64,000 bases of DNA from Henricia sp. BOLD:AAB3569 (Eukaryota; Echinodermata; Asteroidea; Spinulosida; Echinasteridae), in assembly GCA_037783545.1 (NCBI GenBank), contig JBBELK010000368.1:806001-870000 (forward strand). Direction: 5' to 3'. Each line of letters opens with the position of its first letter. Within the stretch, counting starts at the first letter, position 1. The notes below the pieces were generated by a model. The model saw nothing but the letters and a program-made list of their open reading frames with translations, was not told where the DNA came from and made no database searches. Shown piece after piece: positions 32,501 to 44,000 of this stretch. Made by a program: the position numbers and the translations under genes.

Positions 32501-35161
32501 TACACTGTGAATGTGCACTAGATTGGTCGCGTACACAACCAGTAAGACGCGAGCCACAGAGTGCTGTGTATGTACGCGACCGACTGAGAACGAAGAGTCA
32601 AATTTAGAATAATAAGTCACGCACAGTCATTTTGAAACTTCGTCAAGCTCCCGCAAAACGCACTTGGATTTTTATGTTTTTGGAAAACGTGGTACATTTG
32701 ACGGAGCTAAAACGTCTTCAGAATTATTGCTTTCCGTGACATAGAACATCTGGGAATGTTTGGTGGTCAACAGTCACGCGAGTGCCACTAGATGCACATG
32801 GGCACGCGTAAAAAACACTAACCAGCGTACTTTCATTCGAAAATGCCGCACGCGCGCGTTGCGGTACGTTCAAATTATTAAGTATGCACTGCAGCTTGTA
32901 AAAACAAAAGTGCTTTTGCTTGATCACAATTTTTTGCCTGAAGAAATACATTTTTATCTTTATCGATACAACAGCCATGGCGCAACAACATAAAGCAAGG
33001 TTAAGTAACGGAGGTAAGCGCAACCAATGCGCTTTTATTGCTTTTTGGCCGGTTATCACTCGAGCCACGTGGGTCATGAAAAATGACAACCAAAATGGTA
33101 GATGGAAGGGGTGACGTCACCGGAAAGCAATCAATAGGTTTGATGTCCCTCTTTTGATTTATAATAGTTTTGTTCCCAGAATCACTCAAAATCAGTAATC
33201 AATAACATCAAGGCCTGTTTTTATTTTCGTTCCCAGGGGGAATGATGCGTCCACCGCTAATGGCTCCAAATCCTATGGACAATCGAGGACCATTAGACAG
33301 TGGAGGGCCTATGATGCAGCATGGCCAAATACCAGTGGAAAGAATGGATGCAGGTATGTAACACTACTCACAATAAGTTAGGGATATTGTGGGGTGTACG
33401 CAGATATTTTATTGAGGGTATGCATTCTGCTTAAATGATTTTGTATATGATTAGACAATTGTATCTGCATGGCAGACACACCTTGTCACAGGAATAGGTG
33501 AAAACAGTGATTTAAAAAAAAAATCTAAATTGACAACATACCAATATCCCTAACTTATTGTGAGTAGTGTATTTTTTAAAAAGTGGCTTATTGCGAGTGT
33601 ATTTTTTTTTAAATGTGGCTCTTTCAAAAGATTGTGCGTTTTCGGAAGGCACGTTTTTATAATTTTTTTAATTACTAGAACACCTCAGGACCAATTTCGC
33701 TCAAACTCATGCAATTCTTAATTAAACACCCCCTGTTGGAGCTTGTATAGTCGCCTTTAATGTTGATTTCACTCGCCATTCAGACCGACCCTGGGAAATC
33801 TGGGCTTCAGGCCAAGCCCCATTTGTATATAAACCTACTTGTAAGACCTCTTGTTGCCCTGCATAATCATCCTACTTCAACGTTTTGAAGAAGTGTATAT
33901 ATAAATCCTCGATCATTTCAAATAGATCAAATTTTCATTAAGTTTTCTTCAACAAAGTTGATGTTGACCTAGATAATTTTCTCACAAATGTCGGCTTCAA
34001 AATTTGATTAAACTGTACTTTTTGTTTCTTTTGCAACTATTTCAAACCACTCTTTCATGGAAAACTTCTAAACACGATTTATCATATCTTCGTTTCGTAG
34101 AGCCCATGGGTCAGCGAGGTGGAATGCAGCTCGGCCTGGACCAACGAGGAATGTTTGACCCTCGGGCGCAGCTTGACCAGCGAGGTCAACTTGACATGCG
34201 AGGTCCGGACATTCGGGGTCAACTCGACCCCAGGTCACATGACCCCAGGCGACCCCCGGATGTTCGTGGTTTTGGGGGGCATGTTGGGGATCCGAGAGCT
34301 CCGCCCATGATAGACAGAGGACCAGCTATGCCGGTGAGTAAAAACAGACTACATGATTGGAAAACTTTTAAAAACAGGAACAGCAGCATTACATAACTAA
34401 AGAATAATATTGATAAACTGCCTTGTAGAAATTTAGGGTTATGAAATGAACTCCAGCAAAGCATTATTTTGTGCGTGTTTGCTTCTTGATACTGGACTTG
34501 TGACGGACTTGTGCGGGACTTGTCATGGACTTGTGATTTTATCGGCTCTAGACTTGTGATAGACTCGACTACAACCCTTCTCTCTGTTGTTTCTATATCA
34601 AGGGTGGGCCAGCAGGGGGCGCACCACCCGGACCAGGGGCACCAGGGGGACAAGGATTTGCCAATGCCCAACCGACACAACAAGAACAGGATAAGGTTAG
34701 TGTATGGAATTGGTATTTCACAGGAAAATGTCGTCGGGAAGGTTATTGAAAAACAACTTTTAAATTGTTAGGTCATTTTTTTAATTTGTTGGATTACTAA
34801 TTTTTTTGGCTTCCAAGAAGGGCACAAAGCGAAAAAAATAAAAATTATGAAAGAGGGTCCCCTTTGCTTTATATGGGACATAAGGTATGAATACCAGAAA
34901 GAAATAATAATAATAATAAAGTAAGCTTTCAAAATGTTTGTTTCCCCCCACTTTTACATTTTTTTTTTAGTCTTGTCATTTTTGCCCATTTCTCAGCGGC
35001 GATATTTGTAGTTTTTTTTCCTTCTGCTCACACAGGCAGCGCTCATCATGCAGGTTTTACAGCTATCGTCAGAGCAGATCAACCTACTACCCCCAGAGCA
35101 GAAAGCCAGTATCATGTTTCTTAAAGACCAGATTGCGCGTAGCCAGGGTCAGATACCTTAA
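26510..35161 (+). CDS. CSTF2: Cleavage stimulation factor subunit 2 (CstF-64), 10 coding exons, 416 aa
   Basis: Exons: 26510-26546, 27140-27388, 27817-27845, 29521-29628, 31256-31375, 31938-32076, 33237-33353, 34101-34333, 34603-34695, 35036-35161. All have AG/GT borders and matching phases, summing to 1251 nt. Residues 1-95 are the start ([13 protein letters not shown]) and an RRM with RNP2 (VFVGNIPY) and RNP1 (KGYGFCEY), binding the GU-rich element downstream of the poly(A) site. About 106-190 is the hinge ([36 protein letters not shown]), which contacts CstF-77 and symplekin. 190-375 is Pro/Gly/Gln-rich; exon 8 carries LDxRGQ-type repeats where vertebrates have MEARA repeats. 376-416 is the C-terminal three-helix domain ([20 protein letters not shown]) that binds Pcf11. 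Human CSTF2 is longer (about 577 aa), mostly in the linker. The start fits the human N-terminal RSLRSVFVGNIPY. Very strong call. Confidence 0.96.
26640..27060 (+). repeat. Degenerate GTCGAGTTGTC minisatellite in CSTF2 intron 1
   Basis: Imperfect units such as GGTCGAGTTGTCCAAATGGT run from about 26780 to 27035; a less regular mirrored ACAACTCGAC stretch lies at 26660-26760. It keeps frames open on both strands but has no coding character. Confidence 0.7.
28000..29400 (-). repeat. SINE with its 78-bp tRNA-like segment amplified about 17 times (CSTF2 intron 3)
   Basis: The SINE flank (CTTAATCACCATTGAAATGA) and antisense B-box (TTTGAACCCGAGACC) occur once at 28005-28080. They are followed by tandem units with antisense A-box GCTCTACCAGCTGAGCTATG every 78 bp or so. 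Units from 28081 are repeated as a block at 28473 (392-bp higher-order period); units from 28990 form a second, more homogeneous block. The open frames of 220 aa (+) and 150 aa (-) come from the 26-codon period. Confidence 0.85.
29781..30576. mobile_element. GGGCC-AATTTCAT family element with nested insertion (CSTF2 intron 4)
   Basis: GGGGCCAATTTCATAAAG at 29781 and ATGAAATTGGCCCA near 30575 are its ends. The middle (about 29861-30322) is a second inverted element with GCATAGTTCCGA / TCGGAACTATGC ends. 30625-31040 holds further dispersed repeats (compare 17940 and 3500). Confidence 0.5.
33362..33569. mobile_element. Mariner-type MITE in CSTF2 intron 7
   Basis: CACTACTCACAATAAGTTAG at the left and CTAACTTATTGTGAGTAGTG at the right are perfect inverses; TA at the right border. 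Same family as 1611-1798. Confidence 0.75.
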
Positions 35162-36190
35162 AGCCTGTACATGTGCTACGGGATGGAAGGGGAGGTAGGA
35201 ACTATACTTTTAAAAAAGGGCTTTGACTTCAGTTTATTGTGAAAACACATGTATGAAGTTTATGACTTTTTAAATTTCTAGTCCCCATCTAAAATGTTTT
35301 TGGTGTCGTCAATTTTTCTGTCTCATTTTTTTTTATTTGTCTCATTTGTTTTTTAAGCCAAAAACTTACGGGCCAATTTCATAAAACTGTTTAGCAGAAA
35401 AATTTGCTCAATCCAAAATTTGATTTTGAAAAAATTAGTCAGCAGTCAAAATTGTACGTCAACTTGTGTTCCTAGCAAGAGCAGCAGAACACCTGTCAAT
35501 TGTAATACACATCACATACGATTTTGACTGCTAACCCATTTCAAAAAAAGCAAATAAATTTGGGATTGAGCAAATATTTCTGCTAAACAGTTTTATGAAA
35601 TTGGCTCCAGAGCTTAGCAAAATGGGTTACCAGCTAAATTTGTATGTCTTTTGTATTACTTCTGACCGATACTCTGTTGTTTTCCGCTAAACATTTAATG
35701 AAATTAGGCCTTTATAGTAAGGTCTTTCTCTTAACTCAATAGCACTCACTGGAAACAAGTAGTGTTTCTTATTACTCCTTAGAGCTTTTTGGTTATGTTA
35801 AGTAATGTTCCTTGTCAAGGCCAATAACCAAAGTTATCCAATAGACCGCACCAAATAGCCGCCATTTCTTGGGGCAGTTTCTTTGTTCCTTGAGGACATG
35901 CATGGTTGTACATATTGTGCTTCCATTGTTGAACGGTTTAAGTAACAAAAGGTGCCCCACGAAATGACGGCTTTTCGATACGATCTATAGTAGCCATTCT
36001 TACTGAACACAAGATTTGAAAGAGGAGGAGTCAAGCTATGAGTACAATTGAGGGCGTGTTTGCAGAAACTTGAATTTTATTTAGTTGAACATGAAAGAAA
36101 TACCGGGCGCTTTGAGGACTAATGGGTCAATGCGATAAGGATGTTTTGTGCTCCAATTGTTGACCAATGTAGAATAAAATTTACCACTTT
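35162..36190 (+). other. 3' UTR of CSTF2, with a long hairpin at 35367-35610 and AATAAA at 36173-36178
   Basis: The first clear poly(A) hexamer is at 36173. The UTR contains a GGGCC-AATTTCAT-family MITE whose arms (TTCATAAAACTGTTTAGCAG ... CTGCTAAACAGTTTTATGAA) would fold into a strong stem in the mRNA. Confidence 0.5.
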
Positions 36191-36738
36191 AATGGTGGTT
36201 TTGTATTCAGTCTGTCAGAATACATGCATTTGGTAAAGCGCCAAAGGTTGGCAGTAGATTGTCAGAATTAAAGCACCAAGATTTGTGCTTCACATCACGT
36301 CTGTCGAGTTTTATTTTTCTTCATGTGATTTATATTGTACTTTAAAGTTGACTATCCGTGTTTGGGTGAAAAGATTTTTAAAAATTAATTCACACAAGCG
36401 AACGAATTTAGAAAGATTACGCGTCTCTGTAACAAAAAATATAAAAAACTTAAAATTTCCGACGTCGGGAACTGGAGATACAAGCCTTTTTCTTGAAAGG
36501 GGTTCACATGTACATTTACATCATAACCCTGCCGAATGAAAGACGGGGCCTGTCTTTTATTATTTCTTGTTTTTAATTGACTGGCATTAATCCTTGGCGG
36601 AATTTTACGTTCTTGGTACCAAATGAAAGCTGATAACTTTTTCTATTCTAGAAAAATAGCAATTTAGTTATTTAAAAAAAACAATATTTGACGCTCAAAT
36701 CGGCCAGTGCAACTTTAAACATTTGCCCACAAAGTATC

Positions 36739-36990
36739 TGGGCCCAATTTCATAGAGCCGCGTAAGCAGTAACGGCATGCTTATTGTAGCAGACGAGTTA
36801 AGCGCTATTTCATGGCCACAGCGTGCGCTTGGAGACGGCTATTGTTGCGTCACTATCTTGAGCAAAGTTTGACCCTGTAGTTAAGGCACGTTTTCAGTTG
36901 CTGCAATACGGTTAACGATGCCTATGAAATAGCAGATGCTAGGTTAACAGAAAATCGGCCGTTAAGCAGCTCTATAAAATTGGCCCCTGG
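36739..36990. mobile_element. GGCCC-AATTTCATAGAGC MITE, CTG duplication
   Basis: GGCCCAATTTCATAGAGC and CTCTATAAAATTGGCCC are the inverted ends; CTG flanks both. Same superfamily as 8357 and 56097. Confidence 0.65.
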
Positions 36991-37198
36991 AATGTAGTTA
37001 AAGTTTCACAAATAATTGTTTTAAAATGCATTCGTGATATTCGTATCAATTAAAAATGTTACTATTGCCGAATAAAGATTTTACAAAATAGTCATATTAC
37101 ATTTCAAGGAATGGCTTAAAAATATACATACAGAAATATATGGTAGTCTATATAAAGATACACATAAATATGCAAATACAAAAGTATTACTATATCTT

Positions 37199-37406
37199 AA
37201 GCCTAGCGTACATCGATCTTGCAACTAGAAGCGAACTGATCAATTGCTTAAAGTATGCACGCTTGCCGCGAGTTGCTCATGTTCTACTTTGTGGCAACTA
37301 GTTATATCCAGTTGCGCGAGTGCGTCTGATCACGTGGACGCACATCGACAGCAACTGATCAGTTGAGTTGCTTCTAGTTGCATGGTCGATGTAAGCTAGG
37401 CTTTAG
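37199..37406. mobile_element. CAACT-rich MITE, intact single copy
   Basis: Ends AAGCCTAGCGTACATCGA / TCGATGTAAGCTAGGCTT; body of GCAACTGATCAGTTG words. An unbroken relative of 8313-9525. 37407-37848 holds nothing recognised. Confidence 0.75.
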
Positions 37407-37848
37407 CCAGAGCACTAAAAAGGCCAGAATTTTGGCCATAACTTCATCAAGCTCCAACACCTGGTTTGGCTTGATTTTTATGGACTTGGTACTGTTATTG
37501 TGACAGTACTGGATATAACATTACTACATATCAGAATTTGAAAATTTCTACATTAAATTAATTCCAGGGAGTTAGGGTTAATAAGCTTATAAAACTACTG
37601 TATAAATATTGGGGTGGTTATTTTATGGAAGGCAAATTTTAGGTACTAATTTAGTTCAAAACATTATCCAGATCTAGAATTTTGTTAATCAAAGTGGCAA
37701 GACTGTCGTTCAAAAATGGCTAAGGTCACTTGCATCAGAATGTTTTTTTATCATTACAAAATCTGGAAATAGGCACAATGCTAATGAAAAGTTGAATGCA
37801 GTTTGTTGTTCAAAATAGTCACATCAATATGAGCACACGATTAGAGGC

Positions 37849-38030
37849 TGTCCAAAGTTGTCAACATTTTCACGGTTCTACAAAGCGTAGGAAGGGGGGA
37901 GAGGGCATTGAGGGCAGCATAGGACTTTACATGCACTGTAAAATGTTGATAAGTAGTATATATTCTTGAAAAATACTACTCTCTGTGGAACTGTAAAAAT
38001 GTTGACAACTTTAGACGGCCTTTTCAAAAT
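37849..38030. mobile_element. MITE with GTCCAAAGTTGTCAACATTT ends
   Basis: GGCTGTCCAAAGTTGTCAAC and GTTGACAACTTTAGACGGCC are inverted, with ACGGTTCTAC / GTGGAACTGT inside. It ends a few bases past the NOX stop codon, so it lies in the NOX 3' UTR or immediate flank. Confidence 0.7.
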
Positions 38031-38037
38031 AACACTT

Positions 38038-41000
38038 CTAGAAGTTTTCCTTGTTGTAGAAGAATCGACATCCGTCGGATTTACGGCTCGAGTATCGATT
38101 ACAGCATTTATGGAGAACTGTGGATAGACCCTCAGGCCCGCAGAAGAACACGCCAGCGTGCACTCTGCAGGACAAAATTTGAATATTTAAACACACCCAA
38201 ATTCTCTGTGTAAGAAGTTTGCGTTCATGGAAAGTAATTTCATATTCCCAGCAGCCGATTTCACGAAACTTTACGCAATTGCGCAAGTCCACTTACGCCA
38301 TTACTTGCGCAATAATTTATGGCGTAAGTGGACTTGCGCAAAGTTTTGTAAAATCGGCTGCAGGACAGAAAGGATACGCAATAACAACAAAAGGAAAAAT
38401 AAATGGACGCCTACTGTCATCCAAATTTTTATGAGATATACGTAAAAGTTACATAACACAAGTCTGGCAGACGCAACAAGGTCACAAGCCTAGACAATTG
38501 GTGCAGATGAAATTCACAATGCTTCACATGAATAGTGTGAAATTTTGCTACTCCGTGGTGGCTAGCTTGCAAAAATGTGCGGTTTAAAAAAAGAAACATT
38601 TTCGAGTATAGATTTTTGTTGGGAGACCAATATTCAAAGATTATTCAAAAAAATGTCAAAGATTTGATGGTTTTTTTAATACCGGTACAAGTTTACGGCG
38701 GCCATTTTGAATTTTCATATTAGTGTTTTATAATGGTCGATAGAATTTTTGCCCAGATAATTAGTGAAGCTTTTTTCGGTCTGATAGTGTAAAGACATGA
38801 CTTCACTTATTAAAACTTTAAGACGGACAATTGACAAACTAACCCTGGGTTGTCTTCAGCGATTATTTTGAAATTATCGTCCCATTTGGGTCGGCCATAG
38901 CTGGTCTTCTGCCTCAATCCAGTGATAGCGTCCACTTCTTGCTCTTCCTGTAGGTAGATGTTCTTGGCCTGAACGCAAAGAAGAAAGTATCATTTTGACA
39001 CCATCAAAATGGCCACAACATTTTTTTCAAAGGTCCCTGTTCACTGGCAGAGTGTGACGTTCACTGCTTTGACATGTACCAGGCAGTTTATCAACATTAT
39101 TCTTTAGTTATGTGATGCTGTTGTTCTCATCTTTAAGCGTAATCACAAAGGAATAACAGACCTGCTTATGGCTCCACCCCCTGCTTAAGTAGATGTGATA
39201 CTCCAGAAAATTCTGCCGTCCGTTTTCAATCATCATTGTTTCGAGCGACGCCAACATATCCGTAAACCATTCAAAGGCGTTGGTGTCCCGACATATCCAA
39301 AAGAAATAAACTTTCCTGAGTTTAAGCTCCGAGTCTGGGCTTAGGACCTTGTACCTGTAACAAAATGACCCCAAAATGGAAAATATATTTTTGTTCCTTT
39401 AAAGAAAATAAATATAACGGTCGTTTTTATCTGTAAATTATCTAGGGTCAAGCCTCGTGTACATTGACCTTGCAACTGGAAGCAACTCAACTGATCAGTT
39501 GCTGTTGATGTGTGCATAGTGCGCACATCAACAGCAGCTGATCAGTTGTGCAACTAGCGGCAACTGGGAGCATCCAGCCATGTCTACATTTCCAGAGTGC
39601 GCACATCGACACGGCAACTCGGTAAAGCATAGAGTACATTGACCTTGTAACTGGAAGCAACTAGTTGCTGTCAAAGTGCGCCTCACGTATTCAGACGCAC
39701 ATGTGCAACTGATAGCAACTAGTTGCAAGTACGCGTACATCGACGCAACTGGATACAACTAGTTGCCAGAAAGTAGAACATGAGCAACTCGTGGCAGCTG
39801 GGATTTTTCCAGTTGCCAGTACAGTGAAACTTGTCTATAGTGGCCACCCTCAGGACCGTAAAAAAATGGCCACTATAAAGAGGTGGCCTCTTTATAGAGG
39901 TTTCTTAAGCATTATACACATAGCATTTGGGACCAAAGGTGGGTGGCCACTATATGCAGGTGGCCTGTTTATCAAGGTGGCCTTAATAGCAAGTGCGCAT
40001 ACATTGACCTTTATAAGCAACTGATCAGTTGCTTCTAGTTGCCGGAAACATGAGTTGCCACTAGTTGCTTCCAGAAAATGCCAATTCTTGCTAGTAATTT
40101 GTACAATATACAACCCAAATAAATGTCAATAATACAGTGCTCCCCCATCATTTGTGGTACCCGAAATAATTCGAACTACACCAGCCAGCTCGGTAGTCGA
40201 GTGGTTAAGATGTCTGCCTAGTATGTAGGAGGTTGTGGGTTCGAGTCTCACCCAAGCACACTATAAAGTTTTTCTCATAGTGTCTCGGGGAAGCACCGAG
40301 TACACAGTACTAATCAAGTTACGTCAGGTAGGGCAAAACAAACCCTAATTAATATTTATTCTCCCCGACGCAAGCCAAATCACATTTTCTCAAGAAAAAT
40401 TCACAAACTCAAAGAGTCCAAAAACTTTAGACTAGCTTCAAAAATTGTTGATCCAAATCACTCACGATATAGATTTGAGAATAGACGCAAATGGAGTGAC
40501 TCCGATACCGGCCCCTATGCAAATGCCAACTTCATACTCAAATATATCGATGCTGGCCGTTCCAAAAGGGCCATCTATAGCAATACTGGAAAAAAATAAA
40601 CATGAAAAGTTAACAGGAAAAAAAAATTTAAAATGAAAACTGGGCCACTACACTTTTAATAAACTACCTGGCAGTGTTGTAATGACTCGGACTCGGGACT
40701 CGTCGAGTCGAGTCCCAATTTTCACTGACTTGACTTGACTTGAGACTCGAACCTCAAATGATTTGACCTGGAGTCGAGTCACCGACACAAATAACTTGAC
40801 TCAGAGTCTGCCAAAAATGAAATTTTATGCATTTTTTTTTTCATTTTGAGGACCGAATTGTATTTTAGCACTACAGAAACCTAAGACTAAGCTTGGTTTT
40901 AAACATGGAGCATTCTTGGCCAGAACAACAAAGATACCCTACACGAATGCAAGTTTCAGCGTTAAGACTCATTTTTAAATTAGCTTGAACAAATTTAGTG

Positions 41001-44000
41001 TCGTGACTACTTGAATTGAACCGACTTGACCAACATGCCAGACTTAACTTGACTTTGGTGTCAAATGACTTGACTTTGGACTCGAAGGCAGTATGACTTG
41101 ATTTGACTTGGGACTCAAAGGCAGTTTGACTTGACTTGAGACTCGAGCAGAGGGAGACTCGTTATGACCCAGTTACCTGGGTAACTTAGCCACAGATTGC
41201 ACCCCTTCTTGGTCTGCCCCTACTTTCTCCCTCAACTTGTTCGTCCAGTCACCCACAGTGCGGATGTGAACGCTTAAATGTTCCTCTTCTGGCGCCTGTC
41301 AGTAAAATAGAGAACATCAAATATTAGTATAGATGTTTCTAATTTGACATGAGAATCAGATTCGGATCCTTACTGATGTCAGTGTGAAAGGGATCTGATC
41401 CTTACTGAGGTCAGTGTGAAAGGATTGTGATCCTTACTGAGGTCAGTGTGAAAGGATTTTGATCCTCACCGAGGTCAGTGTGAATGGGTTCTGATCTTTA
41501 ATGAGGTCAGTGTGAATGGGTTCTGATCCTCACCGAGGTCAGTGTGAATGGGTTCTGATCCTTACTGAGGTCAGTGTGAAGGGATTTTGATCCTTACTGA
41601 GGTCAGTGTGAAGGGATGCCACTGGACTCTGGAAATCGATGGACATAGAAGAAACACGTACTGCCCAGGCAACATCTTAAAACCTCGCTGTTTCATTTGA
41701 AGCTCAATGACATTTGAAGGATGCTGGACAACCTGCAAAATTGAAAAATAAAGACTTGAGCCATGTCTGCTTCGGACAAATTTTTGTAAAACTTAGAGTG
41801 ATCTCCGTAAATTTTACAAAATTTAGTCCAGTTGTGGACGGCCGAAAACACCCGAAATTGTAAAGTGTAGACTGTCGATTGTAATTTGTATGCTCCATTG
41901 CTGTAATTTTTACGGGGCGAGCTGGGTTGCGGAATAATTACATTGAAGATTTTATACCGCTGGAAAGTCCCGTGCGGACGGGCATTGTGATGTAAAACCA
42001 ATAGAACACACGTTGTCATCATGTAACTTATGTGTGAACCTGAATGATAAGATGACATGTTTCATCCAGGTTTTACGTGGCGGAGGACATTCTGTAGGCC
42101 AAAAATAAATCCACGTGCGGACGCACGGAAGAATTACCATGATGGAATGTTAACAATGACTAGCGGAAACTTTTTACAAAAATTAGTCCAATGCGGACAG
42201 GCCAAGGATAAATTTGTTAAATGCAAGTTTGCATTAAAGGCAGTATACATCATTGGTAATCTCGAAAATCAGAAATGTTCACAGATTTACGCCTAACTTA
42301 CACAATATAAACATGATGACCGTAGAAAACTACCCCTGAAATGGTTTTGTCTGAAGTGCTATAGTCTTTGAGAAATGAGTCAAACAATTAGTTTTCGTCT
42401 CATGAGACGAAAATTCAATTCGCACCAAATCACTTCGCCCGAGTGCCATTTCGCCCCAAATCACTTCGTCCAAACACTACATCGTCCAAACACTACATCG
42501 TCCAAACACTACATCCCAAATGCCACTTCGCCCTAAAACCACTTCGGGCACAGGCCGTGGTTCAGGGCGAAATGGTTCAGGGCGAAATGACTGCAAACCC
42601 TTTTTTTGACTGTTTTCTCAATAGTTAGACGAAGTACGGAGCTGGTTTGTGCTCAGGTTGGTTTTAATCATGCATATCTTCAATCACACAGGGGGATAAA
42701 ACTATTTGTAACAGTTTACCAATCATGTATACTATCTTTAAAACATCTTTTACATGTTATTTTTAATGTACAGCTCATATTTCTCATTTGATCTGGGTAT
42801 TTCTTTTTTTATTTATTTAATTTTTCTTGTAAAAATGTCAAATACCTTTGTGACTATTACGGTCTGCCAGGCGTGGTACATTTGAAGAATCCTCTCAAAT
42901 ACATAGCACACCATGGGAACTATCAGCCACTTCCAGGACTAGAGAACAAACAAAATTAGTAATAAAATCAATTTTGGAAAGTATCATTTTGTTCAATCCT
43001 CTCCCCATCCACAATGTACATATTCCACACAACTACACAGTGGAATGCCCGTCTGGAGTTCTGCAGGCAAAACAATAGACCGATCCGGTAAGCTCCGCCC
43101 ATTTAGCAATTGCCTAGCAACATGCCACACATGTGAGGCACGTGTGCAGTAAAGTCGCATGGACGCACATGCACACAGAAACTGCACGCTCGAAAGCAAA
43201 ATGTGCACTTAAGTATCCGGTCGTGTGCGTGCACATACAACACAACACACATCTAGAACGCAGTGAATGCACAACATAGCAAAACGACAAGCTAATTTTG
43301 GTGAGTTTTACCGATTTACTCAAAAACACATTTATGATGGGATTAAAAGTAGGTTTTGCCAGTTTTATACAATCCGTTTTAAACCGGCTAGGGTCCTCTA
43401 CGCTGATAAAAATGATGTTTATGGTGTTTTTGCGTCACTCGTGCTGCAGTTTGCCGTAGCTCTGTGCAAAAAATGTTGAGGACTCAGGTAACCAAAATGG
43501 AGATCCACTTTTTGGTGACTGCCCACAAAAACCCAGAAGAGTAAAGATAAATGAGTAATTCGTTGGCTGAAGGGTTACGGTCAATTGGTTTTCATGAATG
43601 ACTGGAAAACTTCACGCTTCAGTGGAAATAAGAGTGTCTGTGCCAGTTTCGAAATCTTTTTTAGAGAACTGGTCAATATTTGTTTGTCTCGAACTTTAGA
43701 CAGTGTCAAAGAAAGAGGTTATGATTAATACGTTTTTTCCAAGTAGCTAGTTAATGGTTTGTCATTGTTTCAGCCATGCTTTTACTTAGTAACAGTGATA
43801 TATTAGGGTCGTGCCTCTTGAAAATCTCTCAGCCTTAAAAGCTAACCGTTTTTTCTCCTTAAGTGGCTTTCTCAAAACCGATGACCCATTTTTTAAATTC
43901 AAGTGCTGTGATATTGTCCTGACAATTCGCAGTAATATCAACTGCATTTGGTGTGGTAGTTTTTGCCCGAGCAGTGTCCAAGAATTGTCCACGAACTGTA

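Noticed and set aside
40190..40260. Possible tRNA-Ser/Leu gene on the plus strand
   Set aside because: SINE head: the tail matches the headless copy at 19081-19215 and the acceptor stem does not pair.
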